Positions 8,199-17,047 of a DNA stretch of 64,000 nucleotides are shown here, piece by piece; positions within the stretch are counted from its first letter, which is position 1, and each line of letters opens with the position of its first letter. Source of the stretch: Mycolicibacterium moriokaense. GTDB taxonomy: Bacteria > Actinomycetota > Actinomycetes > Mycobacteriales > Mycobacteriaceae. The notes below the pieces were generated by a model. It saw nothing but the letters and a program-made list of their open reading frames with translations, ran no database searches and was not told the DNA's origin. The stretch is from assembly GCF_003347205.1 (NCBI RefSeq), contig NZ_QQBJ01000012.1, positions 62,001 through 126,000 on the forward strand, written 5' to 3'. The position numbers and the translations under genes are program-made.

Positions 8199-9541
8199 CG
8201 GCTCCGGTTGCGCCGCAACGGCTTCGCCTCGACACCGGAGTGCCCGTCACGCTGGGGAGAATGATCGGTAAGCCGGCAGGTGAGGGCACGATCTACGAGG
8301 TCGGCAGCAATCCGGCGTGGGTTGCCAAGATCTTTCATCCGACGCTGAGCGACCTGCATACGAAGCTCGGCAAGGTAAGCGCGATGACAAAGTCGGCACC
8401 GCCTGGTGTCACGCAGCCCAACGGTTTCGTCGTATTGACCTGGCCGCTGCACACCGTTGTCGACGAGCGTGGGCCGATCGGCTACGTGATGCCGAGGATC
8501 GACACGGCAACCGCGGTCGAGATCCACACCATGAGCAACCCGTCGGATCGTCTGGATCCGCCGCCGAATGCGCCACAGTGGATCCGAAGCGCGACCTGGG
8601 GTCATCTGCTCAATGTCGCGGCCAACCTGTGTCTCGCCGTAGAAGTGGTGCACCGCGTCGATGCGGTTATCGGGGACTTCCAGGAACGAAACATCCTGGT
8701 CGCGAATACCACCGAGGTAACGCTGGTCGACTGCGACTCAATGCAATTCACCGATCGCATGGGGCAGCGCTTCTTATGCGGAGTCGGCCGACCGGAGTTC
8801 ACCGCCCCGGAATTGGCCGGCGTGGATCTGCGCGTGACGGCGAGGCACAAGCCGTCCGATCTGTTCGCGTTGGCGGTGCACATCCATCTGCTGCTGATGG
8901 CTGGTAACCACCCTTTCATGCGCGGCACGTGGGTCGGCGACGGTGATCAGCCTGACGCGATGACGCTGGCGAAGAGCGGACATTGGGCAGGTGGCCCGTC
9001 GTCGCTCTTGCACACGCACCCGTTGGCTCCATCGGTGTCATTCCTGCCCGATGATCTTCGGCAGTTGTTCGGCCGCGCGTTCACGACCGGTGTGCACGAT
9101 CCGCACGCGCGACCGACGGCTTCGGAATGGCGGCGGGCGTTGTCGGGGATTCGGCTCACGTCGTGCCCGCGGCTGTTGCACGAGATCCCGATCGGGTGCG
9201 AGGTCTGTCCGTGGTGCTCGGTCGACGAGGAGCGCCAGGCTCGCAGGATCCGGTCTGGGGCGACGGGACCTCAACGGGTCCGGACCCGTCCGCCGACGGG
9301 TCCCGTTCCGTTGGCGCGGGCGCCGATCACCGGGAGGGTGCCACAGAAGCAGGACGACAGAACCTTCGGGGTGAGGACGAACGTCCTCGTCGCGGCGATC
9401 GCAGGGGTGGTGCTGATCGTCGTGGCCCTGACGATATTCATCGTCTGGGCATTGCTCAGCGGCGCAACGACATTCGGAGCATTACCGCTGAGGGATTCCG
9501 TCGCCGGTTGGTGGGGCGTTCATGGTGATGGAATCGTATAG
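8195..9541 (+). CDS. Atypical protein kinase with zinc ribbon and C-terminal membrane helix (YegI-like)
   Basis: 448 residues. The kinase fold has a Gly-rich loop (GEGTIYEV, 29-36), Lys45 in VAKIF, a catalytic loop with the TerY-P-type GDFQERN (D161, N166), and VDCDSMQ in place of DFG (D179). A TAPE motif follows. Near 334-352 a C..CEVCPWC cluster makes a short zinc ribbon, characteristic of TerY-P kinases. A Pro/Arg-rich linker leads to one membrane helix near 398-420 and about 25 extracytoplasmic residues. All key catalytic residues are present, so it should be active. Its 3' end overlaps the convergent DUF6777 gene by 60 bp. Confidence 0.87.
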   Translation: MTAPVAPQRLRLDTGVPVTLGRMIGKPAGEGTIYEVGSNPAWVAKIFHPTLSDLHTKLGKVSAMTKSAPPGVTQPNGFVVLTWPLHTVVDERGPIGYVMPRIDTATAVEIHTMSNPSDRLDPPPNAPQWIRSATWGHLLNVAANLCLAVEVVHRVDAVIGDFQERNILVANTTEVTLVDCDSMQFTDRMGQRFLCGVGRPEFTAPELAGVDLRVTARHKPSDLFALAVHIHLLLMAGNHPFMRGTWVGDGDQPDAMTLAKSGHWAGGPSSLLHTHPLAPSVSFLPDDLRQLFGRAFTTGVHDPHARPTASEWRRALSGIRLTSCPRLLHEIPIGCEVCPWCSVDEERQARRIRSGATGPQRVRTRPPTGPVPLARAPITGRVPQKQDDRTFGVRTNVLVAAIAGVVLIVVALTIFIVWALLSGATTFGALPLRDSVAGWWGVHGDGIV

Positions 9542-10423
9542 AACCGACGGAGATCCGGGCGGCAGCACAATGGTTCCACCTGCGGGGCGGACGAACTCCT
9601 CGCCGGTGGCGAGGTTGACCAGTCGGAACTCGGCCATTGGGGCTGTGGGTACCGGATCGGTGAAGGACGCAGGCGCGTCGGTATAGGACACCGCGACCAC
9701 GTACTGAGGGTCATATCCGGGCCAGGCGGCGCCCTTGACGCGGAGCTTTTCGAAGTTGACGTCGGCAGGCGGTTGCAGTGGGTTGCCGCTCATGCAGTGC
9801 ACGCGTGGCACCCCGGCCTGGTCGACAAGGACGGCGGTGCCGGCCTGCAACACAGCCTGATACTGCACGGCACGCTGACTGGGATTCCGGTTCGCGGTGA
9901 CCCAGGTGTCGACTGTCAGTACGACCGGGGTGAGGGTGTTGAGGTATTGAGGGATCTGCTCGCTGCGTGTGCCGAATACGCCTGCCCACGTGGATGCGGT
10001 GGCGGGGCGTGCACCGAGATAATTGGCGAGCGCCGCGGGGTCGCAGACATTACCGTCCGGTGGTGCACCGTAGAGGCCGGGGCGGGAGCCCGACACCAGA
10101 CGCACACCGCGATCAGGCGAGGAAGGCAGTTGCCCGGTTGCCGACTGAATCGCGGCGGCCGCCGTATCGGACACTGCCGACCGCCCCAGGATCATCGGCG
10201 CGGTGAATGGGTCGGAACCTGCGACGTTGGCAGCGTTGAGTACGACTTCGCTGACCCGCGACTTGCTGAAAACCGTTTCGCGCTTGGAGATCACGACGAT
10301 CACCAGCGTTGCGATGACGACAAAGGTCAGTAGTACACCCGCGACGGTGAGGACCGTCTTGGCCCGCGGGTCTGTTGGCGTGGACGGGTTGGGGTCGGCC
10401 CAGGCGGTCAATTGGTCGGTCAC
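9482..10423 (-). CDS. Membrane-anchored DUF6777 domain protein
   Basis: 313 residues. A short cytoplasmic N-terminus is followed by one membrane helix (about 23-46) and an extracytoplasmic domain. The domain shows the DUF6777 signature as I know it: GLYGAP, AWAGVFG-like, LTPVVL, QAVLQAGTAVLVD and a paired-Cys GNPL segment (C near 132 and 214). The family is otherwise common in actinomycetes and has no proven function. It starts at a GTG 3 bp after the WXG100-hydrolase stop, making it the last gene of the EssC operon. It is a candidate wall- or membrane-side component of the secretion system. Confidence 0.75.
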   Translation of the reverse strand: MTDQLTAWADPNPSTPTDPRAKTVLTVAGVLLTFVVIATLVIVVISKRETVFSKSRVSEVVLNAANVAGSDPFTAPMILGRSAVSDTAAAAIQSATGQLPSSPDRGVRLVSGSRPGLYGAPPDGNVCDPAALANYLGARPATASTWAGVFGTRSEQIPQYLNTLTPVVLTVDTWVTANRNPSQRAVQYQAVLQAGTAVLVDQAGVPRVHCMSGNPLQPPADVNFEKLRVKGAAWPGYDPQYVVAVSYTDAPASFTDPVPTAPMAEFRLVNLATGEEFVRPAGGTIVLPPGSPSVLYDSITMNAPPTGDGIPQR

Positions 10424-10426
10424 CGG

Positions 10427-11362
10427 TCACTCATAGGTATCCACGACGACGCCCTGGTAATTCTTCATGCTGTCCTTCGCGTCGCGGAAGCGAGGATCGT
10501 TCGAGTTGTCGAAGTCCGCCGCAACCTTTTCGTACGCATCCTCGCCATGCGGGAGATGCGGATCGGACTCGTAGATATGGTTACCGTCAGTGGGGGATTG
10601 TTCAAAGGGCGAGTATCCGCCGGAGATCAAGGCTCCCGCGAGCGGGACATTGTCGCCCGATGCATGCATGTGCACAGCATCAATCCCCTGTTGGTCCGGC
10701 GTGATCACAGGGCTTCCATATGTAACTACGTTGGTGACGTTGTAGTCGCCTGACGCCGCGATCTGTTGGGCCGCCAAGCCGCCCTGACTGAACCCGACAA
10801 GCATGACGTCGGTAGACCTGCCATGTGGGGTTTCATCGAGCGCAGCGTCGATCTTTGATCTGATTTCGTCGTCGTCGATTCCCGCGATCAACTCCCCGTC
10901 GTGGTAGAGGTCCTGAAAAAAATTGCGGTCCGAAGCGCCCGTGCCCTTCAAGTAGACGATCAAGCGGGTCTCGCCATCAGGGCCGATCACCTTCTCGATG
11001 CGCATACCGTCGGCGTCGTGCCGGCTGTTGTGCACATGAGACATGAGCCCAGCCGTACTACTTGGTGCTGCGCTGCTGCTTTGTGCGCCAACGCTGCCGC
11101 CGCTCACATCCTCCTGCTCGTCGGCGTTGCGTTTCAGATCCTGAGCGCTGCTGCGCAGCATCGTGATGGCCGCCGACATCGCCTTGAAGTCGCGTCCCGT
11201 CCATTGCGACCGGAATCGTTCGGCGTCGGGACCTTGCCAGCTCGTTGCAGACCCGATCATCGAGTGCAGGGTCATCGCATGCGACTCGAGCGCCGCGGCG
11301 CCCTTGTTGAATTGCGCGGCCAGCGCACGTAGTTGGCCGGGATCGGCGCCGTAGTAGGCCAT
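10427..11362 (-). CDS. WXG100-alpha/beta hydrolase fusion, predicted type VII effector
   Basis: About 311 residues. Residues 1-86 are a WXG100 domain (SWQGPDAERF near 41-50). A Ser-rich linker spans 87-108. Residues 110-311 resemble a lipase/esterase, with the nucleophile elbow GFSQGG (Ser192), an acid candidate in HASGDNVP and a His candidate in SDPHLPHG. The ATG at 11362 is preferred over the GTG at 11371 because GGAGGT lies at good spacing before it. The architecture parallels the WXG100-CHAP gene: an export domain carrying an enzyme. Possible substrates are lipids, mycolate esters or wall esters; none can be chosen from sequence. Confidence 0.85.
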   Translation of the reverse strand: MAYYGADPGQLRALAAQFNKGAAALESHAMTLHSMIGSATSWQGPDAERFRSQWTGRDFKAMSAAITMLRSSAQDLKRNADEQEDVSGGSVGAQSSSAAPSSTAGLMSHVHNSRHDADGMRIEKVIGPDGETRLIVYLKGTGASDRNFFQDLYHDGELIAGIDDDEIRSKIDAALDETPHGRSTDVMLVGFSQGGLAAQQIAASGDYNVTNVVTYGSPVITPDQQGIDAVHMHASGDNVPLAGALISGGYSPFEQSPTDGNHIYESDPHLPHGEDAYEKVAADFDNSNDPRFRDAKDSMKNYQGVVVDTYE

Positions 11363-11447
11363 CAGCACCACACCTCCAAGTCAGCGATCGGTTCTCACGC
11401 GGGTAGCAGATCTCGAAGACCCGCGCCGCACGTCGAGATCCGCTCTT

Positions 11448-11714
11448 TCACCGCCCGCTCGCGGTCTGCTGGTCCTGCGCATTGCGTCGTGCCGACTGCG
11501 ATGCGTCATGGAGCGCGGAGACGACGGCGTTGAGCGCCGTTCGATGCTGTCCCTGCCACTCTGAACGAAAGCGCTCGGCGTCCGGTCCCCGCCAGTCCAC
11601 AGAGTCGACGGTCGACGACAGCTGCGAGATCAGTCGCGCGATGTCGTCGGCGCGCGTGTTGAGCTGGCCGGCCAATTGCCGGACCTGCTCGACATCCTGT
11701 CCGAAATACGCCAC
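11448..11714 (-). CDS. WXG100 family protein
   Basis: 88 residues with WRG at about 42-44 (VDWRGPDAERFRSEW) between two helices. It resembles the WXG100 domain of the following hydrolase fusion (SWQGPDAERFRSQW) and is probably its heterodimer partner. Two in-frame GTG codons (11717, 11714) follow GGAGG; the second has the better spacing. It begins 7 bp after the EssC stop, so its ribosome site lies at the end of the ATPase gene. It is separated from the fusion gene by about 85 bp. Confidence 0.88.
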   Translation of the reverse strand: MAYFGQDVEQVRQLAGQLNTRADDIARLISQLSSTVDSVDWRGPDAERFRSEWQGQHRTALNAVVSALHDASQSARRNAQDQQTASGR

Positions 11715-11723
11715 CACTACCTC

Positions 11724-14700
11724 CTACAGCGTCGGTTGGGCGACCTGCAGCCAGATCCCCTTGCCCTTGTCGATGAGAACTCCACGGCCGGGCGGGAAGT
11801 CGCGGCGGCGCACCTGGCCGATCGATGTGTTCAACAGGCTGTCGGTCTCCATCCCGTCGGGCGACAGAACCAAGCCCCTGCGCGCCGACTTGAAGGGCTG
11901 GGCCAACAGGAACGCCTGGTTCCACGTCGAGACCTCCGACTCGCCGACGACAAAGGCCGAAGCGTCCGCAAGTGTCTTCACCATCCGAGCCAGCTCGGCC
12001 TCGGCTTCGGTGCTCGCGAAATCGGTCAGCGATTCGATCAGCACCAACAGATTCGCGCCGTCGGTGCCGCCGTTGCTGACGCTGGTCATCAGGTCGTTCG
12101 CCAGGTCGAACACCGCTCCGGCGCCGATCGCGCTGGCGCTCCAATCGCCCAGACCGGTGAGCGTCGACGCAGCGGGTGCCAGGTACACGATTCGGGTCCC
12201 CGGATGATGTCGGCGCATCGCCTGGGCGAGAGTCAGCAGCGTCGTGCTGCGACCGCTCCCTGGCGGCCCAGTCACCATCAGCACGCCCTGTGGGGAAATC
12301 CCGATCGGCTCGAGCGTCTCGTCGGCCACGCCGATCGTCATTCCGCTGATGACAGTCGTGGGCAGCGAGTCCAGCGCGATGCGCTCCCCGAGGCTTGCGA
12401 CGGGCTCGGGTGCCGGGAAACCACTTTCGCGCATCGAGCTTGCCAGCGCATCGATGGCGCGACCCTGCACGGCCACATTTGCATCCCCGCCGAACACTGC
12501 GACCTGCGTCTCCTGACCGTCCATGATGCCGCGACCCTGGGGAGACGCGGCCGACAGGATGTCGGCGGGCACGCCCGCAATCAGGTAGTCGTCATCGGTC
12601 GCCAGCCGCAACACCAGGCGACGCTGGATGGTCGACGCCAGCGATGAGGACAGCGCACCGGGCCGATCCCCCGTGACGATTACGTGGATCCCGAGTTGGC
12701 GGCCATCGGAGGCCAATTGGCTGAACATGCCGAAATACGGTGTGTGGGTGACGTGTTCGTAGGCGTCACGGAAGGCGGCGATGCCGTCGACGAGCAGCAA
12801 GATGCGGGGCTCAGCAGGCTCGCCGAGGCGCCGGTAGTCGGAGATGTTGGACGCCCGTACCCGTGCGAACTTCTTGGTGCGGTCTTCCAGGATGGCGGTG
12901 AGTCGTCGCAGCACCCGCCCGACTCGTTCGTCGTCGTCGCCGTCGACGATCGCCGCGACGTGCGGCAGTCCGGAGAGCATGTCCAGGCTGCCCGACGCGA
13001 AGTCGAAGCCGTAGACGTGCACGGGTCCGTCGCCGGGTGCGAGCGCCGCCGAGATCGCCAACGTGCGCAGGGCTGTCGACTTCCCGGAGCCTCCGGTGCC
13101 GATGATGGCCATGTTGCCGTCGCGGTCGGGTGCGTACGTGCCGATCGGCTGCGCCTGATCGGCGGGAACGTCGCTGGAGCCGATGACAAGTTCGTTGGTG
13201 CGCACGTAGGAGGTCATCGTCTCCAGCGCATAGGCCTGGCGCAGCGGTGGAAGCCACGGCTTGCGGGGCGGGGGGATTCGCAACGCGGTTGCGGCCGCGC
13301 CGACGTTGCCGACGATGCGCGTGATGTCCGTCGGACCGGAGGTCAGGCCCGCGGCGCGGCCGACGGCGACGTCAGGATTCCACGGGCGGCGACGACCGAA
13401 AGCGAACTCGCAGATGTCGATCGGCGTGATCTCCGGCCCGTCGCTCGACCAGCCGCCGACATATCCGGACTGGAAGGTCGTCAGCCGGCCGGGGCCGGTT
13501 TTGGCGGCCGCACGCCCCGGGATCTCAGGCGGGAAATGCGCGGCGAGTCGTTCGTCGATGACGTCGAGTGAGTCATCGGCGTCGTTGAGACGTAACGCGA
13601 TTCGCAGGTTGGTGTTCGCACGCAGATTATCCTTGATGACCCCCGCAGGCCGCTGGGTGGCAAGAATCAGGTGAAGCCCCAACGACCGGCCGCGCTGGGC
13701 GACGTCGATCACCCCGTCGACGAACTCGGGCACTTCAGTGGCCAGCGCTGCGAATTCGTCGACGATGATGACCAGGCTCGGCGGGGTGTCCGGGTCGCCC
13801 GTCTGCTCCAGCGATATCAGGTCTTTGGCCCGTTTGACGTTCAGTAGATGCTCGCGGCGCCGCAGTTCGGCCCGCAGCGAGGTCAACGCCCGGCGCACCA
13901 GATGCGGCGACAGGTCTGTGACAAGGCCAACCGTGTGCGGCAGCTGGACACACTCGGCAAAAGCCGCGCCGCCCTTGTAGTCGACGAGCAAGAAGGTGAC
14001 TCTGTCCGGGCTGTGCGCGGTGGCAAGGCCCAATACCCACGTTTGTAGGAACTCGCTCTTGCCGGAGCCCGTCGTGCCGCCAACCAGGGCATGCGGTCCC
14101 TGCTCGCGCAGGTCGAGGTGGAAGTTCTCGGATCCGGTCGATCCCACCAGCGCGCGCAGAGTCGCAGGCCTGCCGGACGGCGGCGGTATGCGGTTGTCTC
14201 GCCGGGCAACCGACTCGTTGGCGATCCACGTCCGGCACACCGCTTTGGCGTCGCTGGCAATATCCGGTCCGGTGAGGCTGAGGTAGTTCACCGAGCGCGG
14301 CAGGTCGGTCTCGTCCTCGACTGCTGCGCCGACGTCCACTACTGGCGCCAGAAGCAGTGCGACCTGTTTGGCCACAGCGACGTCGAGGCTGTCGCAGGAA
14401 ACAGGGAAGCTGTGGAGGCCGCGCCGAACTTCACCGACGGTGGAACCTTCGGTTGCGTTGTCCACCAACACGAACGTCCGGCACGCGGCGGGCAGGCTGC
14501 TCACCTGCGTCGCCACCCACACGACATGCACCCCGACCGCAGCGCCTCTTTCGGCGAGCCGTGTCAACCGGGACCGATCGATGGGCGCAGTGTCCTCGAC
14601 GAGCACGAGAACGGCGGGAATCAGGCCGACTCCTGCGGCAGTCGGCGCGACGCCTGTCTCTTGTGCGATCGGCCCGAAGGAGTCGGGCACCACGGACTGC

Positions 14701-16190
14701 TGGTCTTCGGTGCGCTGCTTGACCAGGTTCTCCAGCCGCGCCAGCAGTGCTGCTCCGCCGTTGGCGCTTTCCGTCAGATGGTTACCGGCCAGCGGGCTGT
14801 GCACGGAACCGCTGTGCGGCATCCATTCCAGCCATTCCCACGAGTCATGGGTCTGCGGCGAGCTGAACGCGGTCACTGCGAGTTCGGCAGGCGAGTGCAA
14901 GCCGAGAAACTGCATGATTATTCCGCGGGCGACGCCGTCGACCAGCCCGCGTGGCCCGCACACACCCAAGGCGCCGCACTCGCGCAGGTCGGCGACAATC
15001 GGCACCTCGCTGATGTGCATGAATTGCTCGCGTAGTTCCTGCGCCTGCTTGATGTATTGCGGCTCAGCCTCGGGGTCTTCGGTGACCTCGACGATGCAGC
15101 GCGACGGCGCGTCGCCCAAACCCAAACGGACAGTGAGGAATTCTGGGTGCTCGGGCCGGTGCGTCCACAGCAGCGGGCCCAAGCGGTGCGCCGCTTGGAG
15201 CGTCTCGTCGAGCGCGGGCGTCTCGCTGAGCCGCACGCCCCGCTCGACACGGTGCGCCGCCTCGAGGTCGGCGGCGAGTTGTCGCTGACCCTCGGCAAAC
15301 CGTTCGATCTGTTGCTTGTACTTCTTCTTGTTCTGCCACATCGTGTCGATGTACATGCCCACCATCAACAGCGGGCTCAGAGCAATGAACACCACCGCCA
15401 GCATGCTGCGAGTGACCACCAGCAGCACTACCCCGAGCACCAGCGGCAGCAGCATCGACGCGACGGGCAGGCGTGCCGGTTCCGGCTGCTGCGGCGGTCG
15501 TGGGGTTGGGTATTTGCGCTCTGGAAAGCGAGTGACCACACGGGGCGACCTGTTGAATTCGATTGCCGGGTTGTCGCTTTGAACGGTGCCGGGCCGCAAG
15601 GTGTGCAACACGGCGATCGATGAGTTACCGAGCCTGACGACGTCGGCGGACCCGACGAGCGATCGCTGCACGGGTCTGTCGCCGATCTGCACTCCCGACG
15701 GCCCGGCCAGGTTCGAGATCTCCACGCTCTCGCCGACAATGATGGCGGCATGCACATCGGCCACCGCGGGGTCCGTGAGGACCACGTCGCTGGTGATCGC
15801 GGTGCCGATAACAGAATTGCCTGCGGCAAGCTCGAATTCACGGCCGGCGTCGGGCCCCTCGAGAACGCGGAGAACAGCGACAGACCTGCCTCGTCGCGGC
15901 CGTGTCACGACACCTGCCGCCGCGCCGGCCACGCGTACCGTTGACCCCGACCGGATGCCCGACTCGATAAGGCTGCGTCCCGGGTCGATGAGGCGGCCCT
16001 GTGCGCCCGTTTCGAACGCGCTGTGCTCGAGCTTCAGTGTCGCATTTGTGGGCCGACGGCCGTTGGCGCGTTCGGGGTCACCGACGACCAGCGCTGTCGC
16101 CAGGTCGCCGACCGACGCACTGGCGTCGGCGGTCACCGCCACCTGCGCCTTGCTGCCGTCTTCCCTGTGAAGGATCACCTTGAGTTGCAT
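11724..16190 (-). CDS. EssC/EccC-type FtsK/SpoIIIE ATPase with FHA N-terminus
   Basis: 1488 residues, the motor of a type VII-like system. Residues 1-90 look like a ubiquitin-like beta-grasp fold. Residues 103-200 are an FHA-like domain. A linker with FNRSPRVVTRFPERKYP (212-228) resembles the EssC linker of Firmicutes. Two membrane helices span about 243-282. Three ATPase domains follow: D1 with GGTTGSGKS (704-712) and VIIVDE (807-812), D2 with GTGGSGKS (1031-1038) but LLLVDG lacking the Glu, and D3 with GPPGSGRS (Lys to Arg). Only D1 looks catalytically complete, as in other EccC/EssC proteins. The FHA lacks the usual Arg and Ser for phosphothreonine (GTAITSD, VADVHA). The start overlaps the RDD gene stop by one base. 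Confidence 0.92.
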   Translation of the reverse strand: MQLKVILHREDGSKAQVAVTADASASVGDLATALVVGDPERANGRRPTNATLKLEHSAFETGAQGRLIDPGRSLIESGIRSGSTVRVAGAAAGVVTRPRRGRSVAVLRVLEGPDAGREFELAAGNSVIGTAITSDVVLTDPAVADVHAAIIVGESVEISNLAGPSGVQIGDRPVQRSLVGSADVVRLGNSSIAVLHTLRPGTVQSDNPAIEFNRSPRVVTRFPERKYPTPRPPQQPEPARLPVASMLLPLVLGVVLLVVTRSMLAVVFIALSPLLMVGMYIDTMWQNKKKYKQQIERFAEGQRQLAADLEAAHRVERGVRLSETPALDETLQAAHRLGPLLWTHRPEHPEFLTVRLGLGDAPSRCIVEVTEDPEAEPQYIKQAQELREQFMHISEVPIVADLRECGALGVCGPRGLVDGVARGIIMQFLGLHSPAELAVTAFSSPQTHDSWEWLEWMPHSGSVHSPLAGNHLTESANGGAALLARLENLVKQRTEDQQSVVPDSFGPIAQETGVAPTAAGVGLIPAVLVLVEDTAPIDRSRLTRLAERGAAVGVHVVWVATQVSSLPAACRTFVLVDNATEGSTVGEVRRGLHSFPVSCDSLDVAVAKQVALLLAPVVDVGAAVEDETDLPRSVNYLSLTGPDIASDAKAVCRTWIANESVARRDNRIPPPSGRPATLRALVGSTGSENFHLDLREQGPHALVGGTTGSGKSEFLQTWVLGLATAHSPDRVTFLLVDYKGGAAFAECVQLPHTVGLVTDLSPHLVRRALTSLRAELRRREHLLNVKRAKDLISLEQTGDPDTPPSLVIIVDEFAALATEVPEFVDGVIDVAQRGRSLGLHLILATQRPAGVIKDNLRANTNLRIALRLNDADDSLDVIDERLAAHFPPEIPGRAAAKTGPGRLTTFQSGYVGGWSSDGPEITPIDICEFAFGRRRPWNPDVAVGRAAGLTSGPTDITRIVGNVGAAATALRIPPPRKPWLPPLRQAYALETMTSYVRTNELVIGSSDVPADQAQPIGTYAPDRDGNMAIIGTGGSGKSTALRTLAISAALAPGDGPVHVYGFDFASGSLDMLSGLPHVAAIVDGDDDERVGRVLRRLTAILEDRTKKFARVRASNISDYRRLGEPAEPRILLLVDGIAAFRDAYEHVTHTPYFGMFSQLASDGRQLGIHVIVTGDRPGALSSSLASTIQRRLVLRLATDDDYLIAGVPADILSAASPQGRGIMDGQETQVAVFGGDANVAVQGRAIDALASSMRESGFPAPEPVASLGERIALDSLPTTVISGMTIGVADETLEPIGISPQGVLMVTGPPGSGRSTTLLTLAQAMRRHHPGTRIVYLAPAASTLTGLGDWSASAIGAGAVFDLANDLMTSVSNGGTDGANLLVLIESLTDFASTEAEAELARMVKTLADASAFVVGESEVSTWNQAFLLAQPFKSARRGLVLSPDGMETDSLLNTSIGQVRRRDFPPGRGVLIDKGKGIWLQVAQPTL

Positions 16191-16891
16191 CAGCGTTGTC
16201 CTGTCGCTCCGAGGGGCACCGGAGAATGCACAGTCCGCACGCCACGGTTGAGGGCCCTGCGCAGAGGGGGCTGCTGTCGAAGCCCGAGCGGGTTTGCGCC
16301 GACGGCGACGTCGATCAGCGTGACGCCCGCGAGTCGGTCATGTGCGCCGTCTCGCGGGGTGTCGCTGAGCATGGCCGGCAAAGCCGCGAGCCCCACAGTC
16401 ACTGCGAACACGAGACCGCGTGTCGACGCGGCCGCGTACCCGGGCGCGCGTTGGTCCGACGCGCGAACCAGCCGTAGCCCGAGTACGGATTTCCCGAACG
16501 TCATCCCCGTGAACCCCTGCCAGAGTTGCATCCAAACCCAGATGGCGAGAAACGCGACCGGGACCACCAGGTAGACCACTTCGGCAACGCCCAGGATCGC
16601 ACCGATCGCGGTCAGCGGCAGCACGGGGCTCGCCATCACCGCGAGGTCGAGAAGAAAGCTGCAGGCGCGCACGGCCTGGCCAGCTGGAACGATCTGGTCG
16701 ACAGAGGCTGGCCGCAACGGCGTCGAATAACCATGGGTTGCAGACGTGTTAGGCAATGGGGCTGAGCGCGCAGCCGGCATACCGCTGGTGATCGTCTGCC
16801 CGCACGCGCCGCAGAAGTGGGCGTTTTCGCGTACGGGAGAACCGCACCGATCACAGGTTGCGCCGGTGTCTGCCGACGACACTGACGTCAC
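16190..16891 (-). CDS. Zinc-ribbon RDD family membrane protein
   Basis: 233 residues from a GTG at 16891, preceded by AGGAGGGG. Residues 9-26 form a zinc ribbon (CDRCG-x9-CGACG). Residues 65-200 are an RDD domain with about three to four membrane helices and the segment TFGKSVLGLRLVR. The tail is basic. RDD proteins are membrane proteins of uncertain role, often beside transport or secretion genes. As first gene of the minus-strand operon, with its stop fused to the EssC start (TGATG), it is probably co-translated with the ATPase and may be a membrane component replacing the missing EccB/EccD. Confidence 0.82.
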   Translation of the reverse strand: MTSVSSADTGATCDRCGSPVRENAHFCGACGQTITSGMPAARSAPLPNTSATHGYSTPLRPASVDQIVPAGQAVRACSFLLDLAVMASPVLPLTAIGAILGVAEVVYLVVPVAFLAIWVWMQLWQGFTGMTFGKSVLGLRLVRASDQRAPGYAAASTRGLVFAVTVGLAALPAMLSDTPRDGAHDRLAGVTLIDVAVGANPLGLRQQPPLRRALNRGVRTVHSPVPLGATGQR

Positions 16892-17047
16892 GATGTGGTC
16901 GCCCCTCCTGAATCTCCTCTGGAATGCCGCAAACAATATGCCGGGTAATGCGGTACTGCAGGCAATCGCTGTCGATCGAACGTACGATTGCTCGCGCCGT
17001 GGAACCGCCACCACGATGGTCCGAAATTCGACTCCGAGGAGTTGGCC

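Noticed and set aside
11724-16190. Possible mycobacterial ESX EccC
   Set aside because: The three-ATPase plan fits, but the FHA-containing N-terminus and EssC-like linker, plus the lack of EccB, EccD, EccE, MycP, PE or PPE genes, argue against an ESX-1 to ESX-5 or ESX-4 locus.
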